30,904 nucleotides of DNA. It comes from RPQK01 sp041946865 (GTDB lineage: Bacteria > Acidobacteriota > UBA6911 > RPQK01). Positions 23,476 through 30,904 of this stretch are shown piece after piece. The notes beneath the pieces are model-generated. The model did not search any database. It was given only the letters and a program-made list of their open reading frames with translations, and was not told the DNA's origin. How positions within the stretch are numbered: the stretch's first letter is position 1; each line of letters starts with the position of its first letter. The DNA lies in the NCBI GenBank assembly GCA_041946865.1, contig JBHGBF010000035.1:1-30904 (forward strand), in the 5' to 3' direction. Position numbers and translations under genes: made by a program.

Positions 23476-23814
23476 ATGAAGAAACTCGAGAGCATCATCA
23501 GGCCCCACGTGCTGGAGGCGGTCAAGAACGCCCTTCAGGAAGTGGGCATCACCGGAATGACAATCACCGAGGTCAAGGGCTACGGGCGCCAGAAAGGCCA
23601 TACCGAGACCTACCGGGGCGTCGAGTATCAGATCGATTTTGTCCCGAAGGTGAAGATCGAAGTCGTCCTTTCCGATGCCCTGGTGCAGCCGGCGGTGGAG
23701 GCGATCATGAAAACCGCCAAGACTGGAAAGTTCGGAGACGGCAAGATCTTCCTGTCTCCGGTTGAAGACGCCCTCCGCATCCGGACGGGAGAGCACGGCG
23801 AGCACGCCGTCTAG
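23476..23814 (+). CDS. glnB: Nitrogen regulatory protein P-II
   Basis: A 112-residue P-II signal protein of standard length. It senses 2-oxoglutarate and ATP/ADP and controls ammonium uptake and assimilation, including gating of Amt channels. The N-terminal strand is KKLESIIRP, followed by VGITGMTITEVKGYGRQKGH, and the T-loop GHTETYRGVEYQIDFVPKVK (41-60) with the uridylylatable tyrosine Y51. The C-terminal signature is TGKFGDGKIFLSPVEDALRIRTGE at 83-106. A longer open frame reads in from inside amt, but family similarity begins at this ATG, which has a GGAGA SD. It is divergent from amt rather than in the common glnK-amt order. Whether it is GlnB or GlnK in function is undecided. Confidence 0.95.
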   Translation: MKKLESIIRPHVLEAVKNALQEVGITGMTITEVKGYGRQKGHTETYRGVEYQIDFVPKVKIEVVLSDALVQPAVEAIMKTAKTGKFGDGKIFLSPVEDALRIRTGEHGEHAV

Positions 23815-23900
23815 GCTCCCTCGGATACGAACTTGTAACCAGGCGCCCGTTGTCCTACAAGAATGTCAGCCGTGCCGTTTTTACAGATCCCGGTCAGGCC

Positions 23901-23974
23901 GGAAAGGACGAAGAGGACGGATGAAAATGAAACCGATATGCCCGTCTTATCGCTCTTGTCCGTCCTGTCCGTTC
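23901..23974. repeat. Short-period inverted tandem repeat between two 3' ends
   Basis: The left half (23901-23922) holds the units aaggacga and agaggacgg. The right half (about 23955-23973) holds tgtccgtcc and tgtccgttc, the inverse. AGGACGGA at 23914-23921 pairs exactly with TCCGTCCT at 23959-23966. The right half ends about 6 bases before the stop codon of the minus-strand amidohydrolase. Architecture resembles the arrays at 8451-8672. Confidence 0.5.
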
Positions 23975-23980
23975 TATACG

Positions 23981-25270
23981 CTACTTGCGGTTCTTGTATT
24001 TCTCATAAAGCCGCAGGTGCCTGTTTTCGAGGCTGACTGGCCGGCCGTTTATAAAGACGTAACGGATCTGCGCCTGGTAATCCAGGAGGTCACCGGCGGC
24101 CACCACCAGGTTGGCTTTCTTCCCGGCTTCGATGCTGCCGACTTTGCCAGCTACGCCGAGGAGCTCCGCGGGTGTCAGGGTGACGGCACGAAGGGCTGCT
24201 TCATAAGGCAGACCGTAAGCGACCGCCATCCCCGCCTGGTACGGCAGGTTTCGTGAATCGGCCGAATCGGAGGTCGAGATGGCAAAGGGGACGCCCTTCT
24301 CATGAAGCAGGGCCGGAGTGCGGCAGACGATATCCGTCGCCGCATCGTCTTCCGGCATGATGTCGAGCGGCCCGAGAATCACTTTCGTCTGCGTCTCCTT
24401 CAGAAAATCAACCACCTTCCAGACCTCGCCGCCGGAGTAGAGTAGGTAGTTGAACTTCTCTTCCCTGGCGAAATTGACGGCCGCCTTGATATCGGCGGCG
24501 CGCGAGGCCGAGAGGATGACCGGTTCCTGGCCCTTCAGGGCGGGGATCATGCCTTCCAGCTGCGGATCGACACCGAACGCCGGCCCCGAGGCCGTCTCCC
24601 TGGCCTTCAGGTAGTGACGCGCTTTCTCCACGAACAGCTTCAGTTGCTGGATCTCGGTCTCGTATTCCTTCTTCAGCTCGGAATAGGGACGAGCGGGGCG
24701 ACCAAAACGCCCGGAGAGTCGTCGCGCGGAAGGTGACAAACCGGGCTGCGCCGGATAATTGATCATCAGGGCCGCCTTCCGGCTGATCTCCATTTCCTCG
24801 GGAGTCCAACCGTCGAGGCTGATGATGGCCGCCTGGCCCGCAATCCTCTCTCCCCGGGGGCAGGTGAGGACATGGGTGATGCCGTTGGCCCGCGCCACAG
24901 GGATGTGCTCGCTTTCCACATGGATCGCGCTGAAAGCCAGGAGATGAGGCATGAACCTGCCCATCTCGCTGTAGTCGTTCGTCGCACTGACTTGACCGAC
25001 TTCAGTCAGGCCCAGCATCGTATTGCAGTCAAAGAGTCCCGGATAGACGACCAGACCGGAAGCATCGATGACAACCGCTCCAGGCGGAATCCTGGAGACC
25101 TGCCGTCCCACCTCGACGATGTTTCCGTCCAAGATAACGACTGACCCCTTCTCTATGACATGGCCCGATACGGGGACGATTTTCGCGCCTTTGATGACGT
25201 ATGCGGGCCCGGCCGAGAAGGCGCTTGCTATCAACAGCACAAGAATGGAGACAAAAATCAGGTGTTTCAT
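23981..25270 (-). CDS. Secreted amidohydrolase-fold protein lacking the HxH metal motif
   Basis: A 429-residue exported protein with signal peptide MKHLIFVSILVLLIASAFSA and the two-part amidohydrolase fold: N-terminal beta-sandwich GAKIVPVSGHVIEKGSVVILDGNIVEVG, a TIM barrel, then the closing sandwich LGVAGKVGSIEAGKKANLVVAAGD. The first barrel strand ends PGLFDCNTML, where active members have PGxxDxHxH; both histidines are replaced (N83 and M85). The later histidine ligand positions also seem absent, for example YLLYSGGEVWK, although TSDSADS near the last strand keeps an aspartate. It is thus probably a pseudoenzyme. Its ATG overlaps the stop of the larger amidohydrolase gene by ATGA. It may be a structural partner subunit of that enzyme in the periplasm. 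Confidence 0.88.
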   Translation of the reverse strand: MKHLIFVSILVLLIASAFSAGPAYVIKGAKIVPVSGHVIEKGSVVILDGNIVEVGRQVSRIPPGAVVIDASGLVVYPGLFDCNTMLGLTEVGQVSATNDYSEMGRFMPHLLAFSAIHVESEHIPVARANGITHVLTCPRGERIAGQAAIISLDGWTPEEMEISRKAALMINYPAQPGLSPSARRLSGRFGRPARPYSELKKEYETEIQQLKLFVEKARHYLKARETASGPAFGVDPQLEGMIPALKGQEPVILSASRAADIKAAVNFAREEKFNYLLYSGGEVWKVVDFLKETQTKVILGPLDIMPEDDAATDIVCRTPALLHEKGVPFAISTSDSADSRNLPYQAGMAVAYGLPYEAALRAVTLTPAELLGVAGKVGSIEAGKKANLVVAAGDLLDYQAQIRYVFINGRPVSLENRHLRLYEKYKNRK

Positions 25271-27993
25271 CGGCTCACCTCCTCGGCGGTGGGCAGGGCC
25301 GGCCGGGTGGGCCTTTGCTCCTTCTCCTCCGCAGGTTTCCGCGCAGCGGATTTCTCCCGCTCGATCAAGTGTTTCTTGACTTCCTCGAGCCGCTTTTGCC
25401 GTTCGCGGTCGGACTCGCGGCTGAAGTACAGATCTCCCTCGATGAAAACCATTTCAGGGACAGCGTAAACGCTGAGCGGATGCCGGTTAAACACCACGAG
25501 ATCGGCATCCTTGCCTGCGTCGATCGAGCCGACTCTCTGGTCGATCTGGAGCTGTTTGGCGGGGTTCAGAGTGATCAGAGCGAGAGCCTCGTTCTCGGAC
25601 AATCCTCCGTATTTCATACACTTCGCGGCTTCCTGGAAGAGATGGCGGGATTCCTCGGCGCCGTCCGAATTGATCGACACAAGCACGCCATTGCGGGTCA
25701 GGAGGGCCGCGTTGTAAGGGATGGCGTCGTAGGCCTCGACCTTGTACGCCCACCAGTCGGAGAAAGTGGTGACTCCCGCACCATGAGCCGCAATTTCCTT
25801 GGCGATCTTGTACCCCTCCAGTCCGTGGTCGAAGGTCGCCACCTTGATTCCCAGTTCGTCGGCCAGCCGCAGCATCATGAGCATCTCATCCGCCCGGTAG
25901 GCATGGACGTGCATGAGCCTTTGTCCCTTGAGAATCTCGACGAGGGGTTCGAGCTTCAGATCGCGCCGTGGCGGCAAAAGCGGGCTCACGCCCGCAGCTT
26001 TCTTCTGCTCGTATTCGTCCCACTTGCGCGCGTACTCCCGGGCTTGAAGGAAGGAGGATCGAATGACGTCCTCGACTCCCATGCGGCTGGCCGGATAGCG
26101 CCGAGTCGCCGCATATGAGGAGGCGCCCGATCGCTTGGGATTCTCGCCCAGCGCGAACTTCAGGCCCGGTTTGCCGGCTTTGAACAGCATTTCTTCGACC
26201 GGCTTTCCCCACTTCAGCTTGATGACCGAGTTCTTTCCGCCGATCGGATTGGCGCTGCCGTGCAGGGTGTGGGCGGTTGTCACTCCACCGGCCAGGTCCC
26301 GATAGATGCTGGTATCGGTCGGATCGAGAACGTCTTCGATGGCGGTCATGGAGGAAACCGCAACCGAGCCTTCGTTGACGGAATCGGCGGCAATATGATT
26401 GTGGCAATCGACAATTCCCGGAGTGACCCATTTGCCGGTCGCATCAATGACTTCCGCGCCTGGCCCGGCTTGCAGGTCCTTTCCGATGGCGGCGATCTTG
26501 CCGTCTCGAATCAGGATGGAGGCGCCCGGCAGGGTCCCCTGGCTGACCGTCATGACGGTCGCGTTCTTGATCAGCTTCTCCTTCGCGCCCGGCTTCACCT
26601 GGTAGGTGAAGACGATTTCTTGCTCGGTTTTGTTACCGTCCGGATCCGGGTCCACATCGTCGGGCTTCTTCTGATCCGCCTTCTGATCGGCCGCCGCCGG
26701 AACCTGGAAAATCTCGCCGTCCACAAAAACCGTAGTCACCCGGCTTCTCTCGTCGAACAGATCCTGGTCGGCAATAACCAGATTCGCGATCTTACCCTTC
26801 TGAACGCTGCCCAGCTGCCGGTCGACTCCCAGAATTTCAGCAGCGGACAAGGTCACGCCGCGCAAGGCGGCTTCTTTCGGCAAGCCGTTTTTGACCGCCA
26901 GTCTGAGGTTCTTCAGGTAATCGGCGGGGCTCTTCAATCCATCCGAGCAGAAAGCGAAGCGCACCCCGGCTGCCTGTAACCGCGCGGCGGTAAAAGGAGC
27001 GTGATGGCGCCGCAGCAGGGTCTCCAAAGATTCTTCGGCCTCGGGGTTCCCTTCTCTCTCCTTCTGCGGGAAATTGAGGCTCAGAAGAATCGGCGTCTGT
27101 GTCTCTTTGAGTTTGCCGACGACCCGATCGGCTTCCAGACCTCCAGCGATCAGGCAGGCAGTTTTGTGCTCAGCCGCGAGAGCCAGGGAACGCCTGATTT
27201 CCCGCTCCGTTTGCGCCGAAAACAGGAGCGGCTTTTTCCCCTCGATCACGGGCTGAAGCGCTTCGAGCACGCGGTCGCTGGCGGGCCGTTTGAGGCCCTG
27301 CGGGTCATTCCGGTAGATTTTCGTGACTTCGGCGTGCCGGCGGGCATCCAGCAGAGTCTGGCGGAGAACCGCGATCGTTCCCATCAATGAGCCCGGGTAC
27401 GAGCTAAAGCCCAGCGTGCGGAAAGAGACCCGGGCGGCGGCCACGGGCTCGATGATCATCTCGGCACGGGCCTGCGCGTTCAGGTTGATGATCGCTGACT
27501 GTCCCATGAAAATACCCTGATCGGGCGCCAGATGAAGCGTCAGAATGCCGGAGTTGCGCCAGGACTCGAAGTCCTTCGATTCAGCATCGAGCAGATCGGC
27601 CGCGCGGACATGAGCCAGCATGCCGCCCTCGGGCACGGCGGGAGGTCCCGTACTTTCGCCCTCTTGGGCCGCCCCCGGGGTCGCTCCCGGCCTCCCGGCC
27701 TGCCTTCTCAGCCCCACCTCGGTAAGACAGTCGAAAAGACCCGGGTAGATATACTTGCCGCGCAGATCGATCTCCCAAGCGCCTGGCGGTACCGGCAGTC
27801 CCGTTCCCACCGCTTCAATCAGGCCGTCATTGACGACAATTGTGGCGTCCTGAACGACAGTCCCGTCGCCTATGAATACGGTGGCGCCACGCAGGGCAAA
27901 GACCGGCGGGACCGTCGAGGGCATCGAGCCGACTTGCGCATGACAGGTTAAACAGAACCAGGACAGAGCGACGCAGGAAAGCACTCGGTGCAT
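25267..27993 (-). CDS. Secreted double amidohydrolase: inactive N-half fused to active C-half
   Basis: A 908-residue exported protein. The signal peptide is MHRVLSCVALSWFCLTCHA. Residues about 30-430 are one amidohydrolase domain whose HxH site reads YPGLFDCLTEV (L90 and E92), so it lacks the metal ligands. A Lys/Asp-rich linker (about 430-455) follows. Residues about 465-850 are a second domain with the complete site: TPGIVDCHNH (H531, H533), HVHAYRADE, FDHGLEGYK and SINSDG. This resembles secreted imidazolonepropionase-like amidohydrolases. The last 50 residues are charged and helical. An ATG at 28002 also exists, but the ATG at 27993 has AAGGA at correct spacing. It is translationally coupled to the inactive 429-residue homologue. 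Substrate unknown; a peptide-like or cyclic amide is likely. Confidence 0.9.
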   Translation of the reverse strand: MHRVLSCVALSWFCLTCHAQVGSMPSTVPPVFALRGATVFIGDGTVVQDATIVVNDGLIEAVGTGLPVPPGAWEIDLRGKYIYPGLFDCLTEVGLRRQAGRPGATPGAAQEGESTGPPAVPEGGMLAHVRAADLLDAESKDFESWRNSGILTLHLAPDQGIFMGQSAIINLNAQARAEMIIEPVAAARVSFRTLGFSSYPGSLMGTIAVLRQTLLDARRHAEVTKIYRNDPQGLKRPASDRVLEALQPVIEGKKPLLFSAQTEREIRRSLALAAEHKTACLIAGGLEADRVVGKLKETQTPILLSLNFPQKEREGNPEAEESLETLLRRHHAPFTAARLQAAGVRFAFCSDGLKSPADYLKNLRLAVKNGLPKEAALRGVTLSAAEILGVDRQLGSVQKGKIANLVIADQDLFDERSRVTTVFVDGEIFQVPAAADQKADQKKPDDVDPDPDGNKTEQEIVFTYQVKPGAKEKLIKNATVMTVSQGTLPGASILIRDGKIAAIGKDLQAGPGAEVIDATGKWVTPGIVDCHNHIAADSVNEGSVAVSSMTAIEDVLDPTDTSIYRDLAGGVTTAHTLHGSANPIGGKNSVIKLKWGKPVEEMLFKAGKPGLKFALGENPKRSGASSYAATRRYPASRMGVEDVIRSSFLQAREYARKWDEYEQKKAAGVSPLLPPRRDLKLEPLVEILKGQRLMHVHAYRADEMLMMLRLADELGIKVATFDHGLEGYKIAKEIAAHGAGVTTFSDWWAYKVEAYDAIPYNAALLTRNGVLVSINSDGAEESRHLFQEAAKCMKYGGLSENEALALITLNPAKQLQIDQRVGSIDAGKDADLVVFNRHPLSVYAVPEMVFIEGDLYFSRESDRERQKRLEEVKKHLIEREKSAARKPAEEKEQRPTRPALPTAEEVSR

Positions 27994-28121
27994 GTGTGTC
28001 ATCCTTTTCTCGGAGACTTTCGCCCAGCCGGCTGCGCCTGTCGCAGCGGCCGGCAGCCGAGCGGGAGTTTATTGCAATCACTGTGGCGGTGCAACCTCCG
28101 GTTGTTGTATGGTTTTCCCTT

Positions 28122-28601
28122 ATGAGCGCCGAAATTGAACTGCTGCTTAGCATTCTGGACGAAGCCTACGAGAAGAAAGCCTGGCATGGGCCTAACCTGC
28201 GCGGCTCACTGCGAGGAATTTCCGCTGAACAGGCCGCCTGGCGGCCCGGCCCTGAGCGTCACAACATCTGGGAGATTGCCGTTCACGCCGCCTATTGGAA
28301 GTATGCTGTCAGGCGCCGGCTGAGCGGAGAGAAGAGAGGCTCTTTTCCGCTCAAGGGCAGCAACTGGTTCCTCAAACCGGAAGCAGTCTCGGAAAAAGCC
28401 TGGCAAGGTGACCTGCGGTTGCTGGCTGAACAACACAAGCAGCTCCGGGAAGTCATCGCCGCGATTGATCCGGCCCGACTCTCGGAGAAAACTCAGGGAA
28501 GCAACGTGACAAACGCCCGGACGATTTACGGCATAGCCGCCCATGACCTTTATCATGCCGGGCAGATTCAGCTTCTGAAACGGCTGCTGCCCTCCGATTA
28601 A
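28122..28601 (+). CDS. DinB/YfiT-family four-helix metal protein
   Basis: A 159-residue DinB-superfamily protein. The helical bundle carries the three histidines expected for the metal site: H in IWEIAVHAAYWKYAV (about residue 54) and two in YGIAAHDLYHAGQIQL (about 142 and 146). The first helix reads SAEIELLLSILDEAYEKKAW. The open frame begins far upstream at 27996, but similarity starts at the ATG at 28122, and no SD is visible for either. It is divergent from the amidohydrolase operon. Members of the family act as thiol-dependent transferases (bacillithiol or mycothiol type) or are uncharacterised; no thiol pathway gene is near. Confidence 0.85.
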   Translation: MSAEIELLLSILDEAYEKKAWHGPNLRGSLRGISAEQAAWRPGPERHNIWEIAVHAAYWKYAVRRRLSGEKRGSFPLKGSNWFLKPEAVSEKAWQGDLRLLAEQHKQLREVIAAIDPARLSEKTQGSNVTNARTIYGIAAHDLYHAGQIQLLKRLLPSD

Positions 28602-28676
28602 TCGGGAAGCCGGCTGGGTGCTCGATGCACGAAAAGCTGGTTGGCCCCATCTCGGCCCGGGTGCGCTTCGGCAGAT

Positions 28677-29681
28677 TCAGGAAATAACTTCCCGGAAGTC
28701 GGAGACCCAGGTCCTGGCAAGGTCCAGCTCCTGCTCGGGCAACAGGCGCGCCTGGACCAGGACTTCGTAGCAGCGAATCAGGTTCTCGGCAACCGCATCT
28801 TCGCCCTTCTCCAGCCTGGCCCCGTCCAGTAACTGGCTGATTCGTGAGTTGTTCAGGTAGCCCGGCACTTCGTCCTGGAAATCTCGCATCAAATCGTGCA
28901 CATTCCGGTCCTGGGACATCTCGGGCGAGTGAAAAAGGACGCCGTGACCGAGCTCCCAGAGGCAGCGCTGGGCCACCAGGCCGCGCCAGATATCGGTCAT
29001 GCGGAAGGATGCGAAGCAGGGCAGATAGAGGAGGGGGTAAGCGGCGGGCCACCACCACGTGCACTGGCTGTTGAACGGGCACCAGGTTCCGGGCGCCAGG
29101 ACGACGCTCGTCCGCCGGGTGAATTCCAAGTCCCGATCGAGCAAAAGCCGCCACACGGCGTCGACATCGGGGGAGCCGTCAACCAGACCCTGCTGGACGG
29201 GAGCGCAGACCAAAGACTCGCCGACCGGCGCCGGGGGAAGCGGAGCGCGGACACGGTCAAGCGGCAGTCCCCGGGGCCATAGGAAGTCAGCAGAGAACAA
29301 CCGGTAGACATTAAACCACCCTGGCTGGCGCCAGGTCTCGGCCTGTTGTTCATAACTCCTGGGCGCCCAGTTTTCCAGAGGCGCATTGTCGTCGTCCGTC
29401 TCAAAAATCGAGGGCGCCCCCCGGCTGATGCCCTGTAGATAGCCCAGGTTTTTGCGGGCGTAATGTCCGGTCGGCAGCTTTGCGGCCAACCGGTTCGGCA
29501 TCTCGAGCTGATCGGCCAGGGAGTAGAAAAGCGTCCGGGGAAGGTCGAAGCTCTGCGGCCCCTTGCGATCTCCGATAACAATCAGTTGCCCGTCATGGGC
29601 CTCGAGCTTTTCCGAGAGCCGACACATAGCCGCATTAGGCGGCTGAATGGTGGTGACGACGGCAAAGAAGGAAACGGACAA
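28677..29681 (-). CDS. STELLO/DUF288-like glycosyltransferase
   Basis: A 334-residue protein that I assign to the STELLO (DUF288) family by motifs: FFAVVTTIQPPNAAM at 5-19, LIVIGDRKGP at 33-42, HYARKNLGYLQGISRGA at 73-89, and the acidic ETDDDNAP at 94-101, the candidate nucleotide-sugar site. The central part WPRGLPLDRVR and the C-terminal WWPAAYPLLYLPCFASFRMTDIWRG complete a cytosolic GT-A-like fold; no signal peptide or membrane helix is seen. The start is TTG at 29681, because the first strand would be lost with the next ATG (M19). An AAGGA SD lies seven bases upstream, inside the end of the GT2 gene. It follows that gene by four bases, so the two are coupled. Donor and acceptor are unknown. 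Confidence 0.8.
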   Translation of the reverse strand: MSVSFFAVVTTIQPPNAAMCRLSEKLEAHDGQLIVIGDRKGPQSFDLPRTLFYSLADQLEMPNRLAAKLPTGHYARKNLGYLQGISRGAPSIFETDDDNAPLENWAPRSYEQQAETWRQPGWFNVYRLFSADFLWPRGLPLDRVRAPLPPAPVGESLVCAPVQQGLVDGSPDVDAVWRLLLDRDLEFTRRTSVVLAPGTWCPFNSQCTWWWPAAYPLLYLPCFASFRMTDIWRGLVAQRCLWELGHGVLFHSPEMSQDRNVHDLMRDFQDEVPGYLNNSRISQLLDGARLEKGEDAVAENLIRCYEVLVQARLLPEQELDLARTWVSDFREVIS

Positions 29682-29685
29682 GGGT

Positions 29686-30420
29686 CTATCCTTTCGGCTC
29701 GGGGCTCCTGGCCCGGTACAGTTTCCACAAGATGCGCAGCGACTCCATGACTTGAGACTGGCCTACGCTCTTGCTGGGGCAGGCGTAACTTATCGGCACT
29801 TCTTTCCAGCGCCAATTACGCAGGGAATAGCGGATCTCGGTCTGGAAGAAATGGCCGCGGCTTTCAACGCCTCTCCGGAGCACATGTTTCATGGCATGAC
29901 GGCTGAAACACTCAAACCCGCTGGTCATGTCGTGCATGCGGGTACCGAGCAGAAGGTTGGTGATGACCGTCCCCCCTTTGCTTAGCAGGTACCGGGACCA
30001 GCGGCCGGAATACGAGCCGCCGCGCGAGAAGCGGCTTCCGGCGGCAAAATCGACGCCGCTCTCCATGGCCTCGATGAATTTCGGGATCAGCTCGGGTGCA
30101 TGGCTGAGCCCGCCGTCCATTTCCAGAATCCATCTACAGCCGGCCGCAAACGCCTCGCGATAGCCGCGAAAGTAGGCGTCGACTACCGACCGGTTCTCCG
30201 GCGCCCAGACGAGTCTCACCCTGGAATCGAGCGCATTGCGGTTTGCCACTCGCTCGCGGGTCGTATCCCGGCTGGCATTATCCAGCACGCAGAAAACGAG
30301 GTCCCTTGGGCCAAGCTGCCGCAGGACGCGATCCAGAAACTCATCGATCGTCGCTTCCTCGTTGGCGAGCGGGGTGACAATTCCCAGGCGGGAATTTTGT
30401 TCAGTCACGGAGTTTGGCAA
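29686..30420 (-). CDS. GT2 glycosyltransferase, polyprenyl-phosphate-sugar synthase-like
   Basis: A 244-residue family 2 glycosyltransferase similar to dolichol/polyprenol-phosphate mannose synthases. Motifs are IVTPLANEEATIDEFLDRVL at 14-33, CVLDNASRDTT at 44-54, ENRSVVDAYFRGYREAFAAGCRWILEMDGGLSHAPELIP at 75-113, and a late segment GSRFSRGGSYSGRW. The usual MDADxSHxP motif reads MDGGLSHAP, so one acidic residue of the DxD site is replaced by Gly. The start is TTG at 30420 with AGGA seven bases upstream; a GTG at 30408 is an alternative. No C-terminal membrane anchor is present. It probably supplies a lipid-linked sugar for the STELLO-like partner encoded immediately downstream. Confidence 0.88.
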   Translation of the reverse strand: MPNSVTEQNSRLGIVTPLANEEATIDEFLDRVLRQLGPRDLVFCVLDNASRDTTRERVANRNALDSRVRLVWAPENRSVVDAYFRGYREAFAAGCRWILEMDGGLSHAPELIPKFIEAMESGVDFAAGSRFSRGGSYSGRWSRYLLSKGGTVITNLLLGTRMHDMTSGFECFSRHAMKHVLRRGVESRGHFFQTEIRYSLRNWRWKEVPISYACPSKSVGQSQVMESLRILWKLYRARSPEPKG

Positions 30421-30853
30421 GCCTTTATCCTAGAGAATATCGATTGGAGTTGGCAAGGGATGAGTCAAGCCCCTGATCCGTCGATAAGAGATTACGGAGA
30501 AGGCGACGAGGAGTGTGGACAGGCCGGAAAGGCCAATGATCAGCGGATCTGAGAGAGAACGAGCGAAAAGAGACGGCTCCTCCGTGCGCGCCCAGCGGGT
30601 GTCTTTCCTGACATGCCCGCCGGCGAAGCAGGTCGTTTGGATAGAACTGAGGCGCGCGCACCTTTAGGCCGAGAGTGACCATGCCCGCCCTTTCGGTTGC
30701 CGGCATGGGTTCCTGTTTCGCCCATGGGTCACGTTTCCCCAGGCTCCCGTTGTCATCCCGGACGCTCGGTTTTCCCCAGTCCGGTTGGCGGCCTCAGCTT
30801 TTCCCGCAAGGCCTTTTCGATGGCCCGGAGGGTTAAGCGCCGACTCGCTGTAT

Positions 30854-30868
30854 CACGCTGAAAGCGTG
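30854..30868. repeat. Perfect 6-bp hairpin
   Basis: CACGCT at 30854-30859 pairs with AGCGTG at 30863-30868 around a GAA loop. It is the first of two hairpins 16 bases apart at the right edge. Confidence 0.6.
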
Positions 30869-30884
30869 AAGCATGACAGCCCAG

Positions 30885-30904
30885 GGTAGCGCTTTTCAGC
30901 TACC
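30885..30904. repeat. Hairpin cut by the window edge
   Basis: GGTAGC at 30885-30890 pairs with GCTACC at 30899-30904 around an 8-base loop. The left flank cagccca would extend the stem if the unseen right flank reads tgggctg, so the stem is probably longer than shown. Confidence 0.45.

Larger units (their letters stand above)
30421..30904. other. Gene-free right end of the window
   Basis: No credible gene begins or ends here. The open frames on the minus strand (for example 30425-30706) are Arg- and Ser-rich, lack SD sequences and have no domain. The last 60 bases contain two compact hairpins. The region may continue a repeat element beyond the window edge. Confidence 0.5.

Noticed and set aside
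30425..30706. 93-codon minus-strand frame upstream of the GT2 gene
   Set aside because: Arg/Ser-rich, no SD, no domain; looks like non-coding sequence.

Overview
The window is a GC-rich bacterial chromosome segment made almost entirely of core and metabolic genes. There is no phage, plasmid, transposase, CRISPR array, rRNA or tRNA that I can recognise. The gene set includes coproheme decarboxylase HemQ, a PduO-type cobalamin adenosyltransferase, EtfAB with an acyl-CoA dehydrogenase, secreted amidohydrolases, a CsgG-like protein with signal peptide, an outer-membrane beta-barrel and an Amt/P-II pair. Together with many signal peptides and weak or variable Shine-Dalgarno (SD) sequences, this points to a diderm, probably of the Acidobacteriota or a neighbouring phylum. 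That is an inference from gene content, not a phylogenetic result.

Layout. 157-2102: a Fur-family regulator converging on a thioredoxin/NHL-repeat (NHLRC2-like) protein. 2103-3035: a long gene-free stretch with a small cluster of DnaA-box-like 9-mers. 3036-5484: a minus-strand block of HemQ, PduO-type adenosyltransferase and a DnaC/IstB-like ATPase with an extra C-terminal zinc ribbon. 5596-7200: a sugar isomerase/epimerase converging on YjbQ. 7374-9567: a dCache sensor that stops after its second membrane segment, converging on a DapA-family aldolase, with 8-bp tandem-repeat arrays forming both 3' ends. 9697-12135: a secreted BamE-like protein and a CsgG-like protein, then AraD after a 49-bp-arm inverted repeat. 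12425-14696: a zinc-ribbon protein coupled to EtfB and EtfA. 14665-19275: a YdjM-like membrane protein, an MDR dehydrogenase, MutY and an acyl-CoA dehydrogenase. 19495-23814: serine acetyltransferase, a small unknown protein, an outer-membrane barrel, a frameshifted ammonium transporter and, divergently, P-II. 23981-27993: two overlapping secreted amidohydrolase genes with three domains, of which only one keeps the metal ligands. 28122-30420: a DinB-fold protein, a STELLO/DUF288-like glycosyltransferase and a GT2 glycosyltransferase.

How the genes may work together. EtfAB could take electrons from the acyl-CoA dehydrogenase. Amt and P-II form the usual ammonium-sensing pair. The GT2/STELLO-like pair looks like a small glycan-assembly operon. 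HemQ and PduO belong to tetrapyrrole biology but are joined only by position and strand.

The most unusual feature is a set of intergenic elements built from 8-10 bp tandem units arranged as inverted halves. Their unit sequences differ, but the architecture is similar, and most lie within about 10 bases of a stop codon. In one case they supply the stop codons of both converging genes. Other points of interest are the pseudo-amidohydrolase/amidohydrolase operon, the bacterial STELLO-like gene, the sensor lacking an output domain, and the NHLRC2-like protein with a single-cysteine redox motif.
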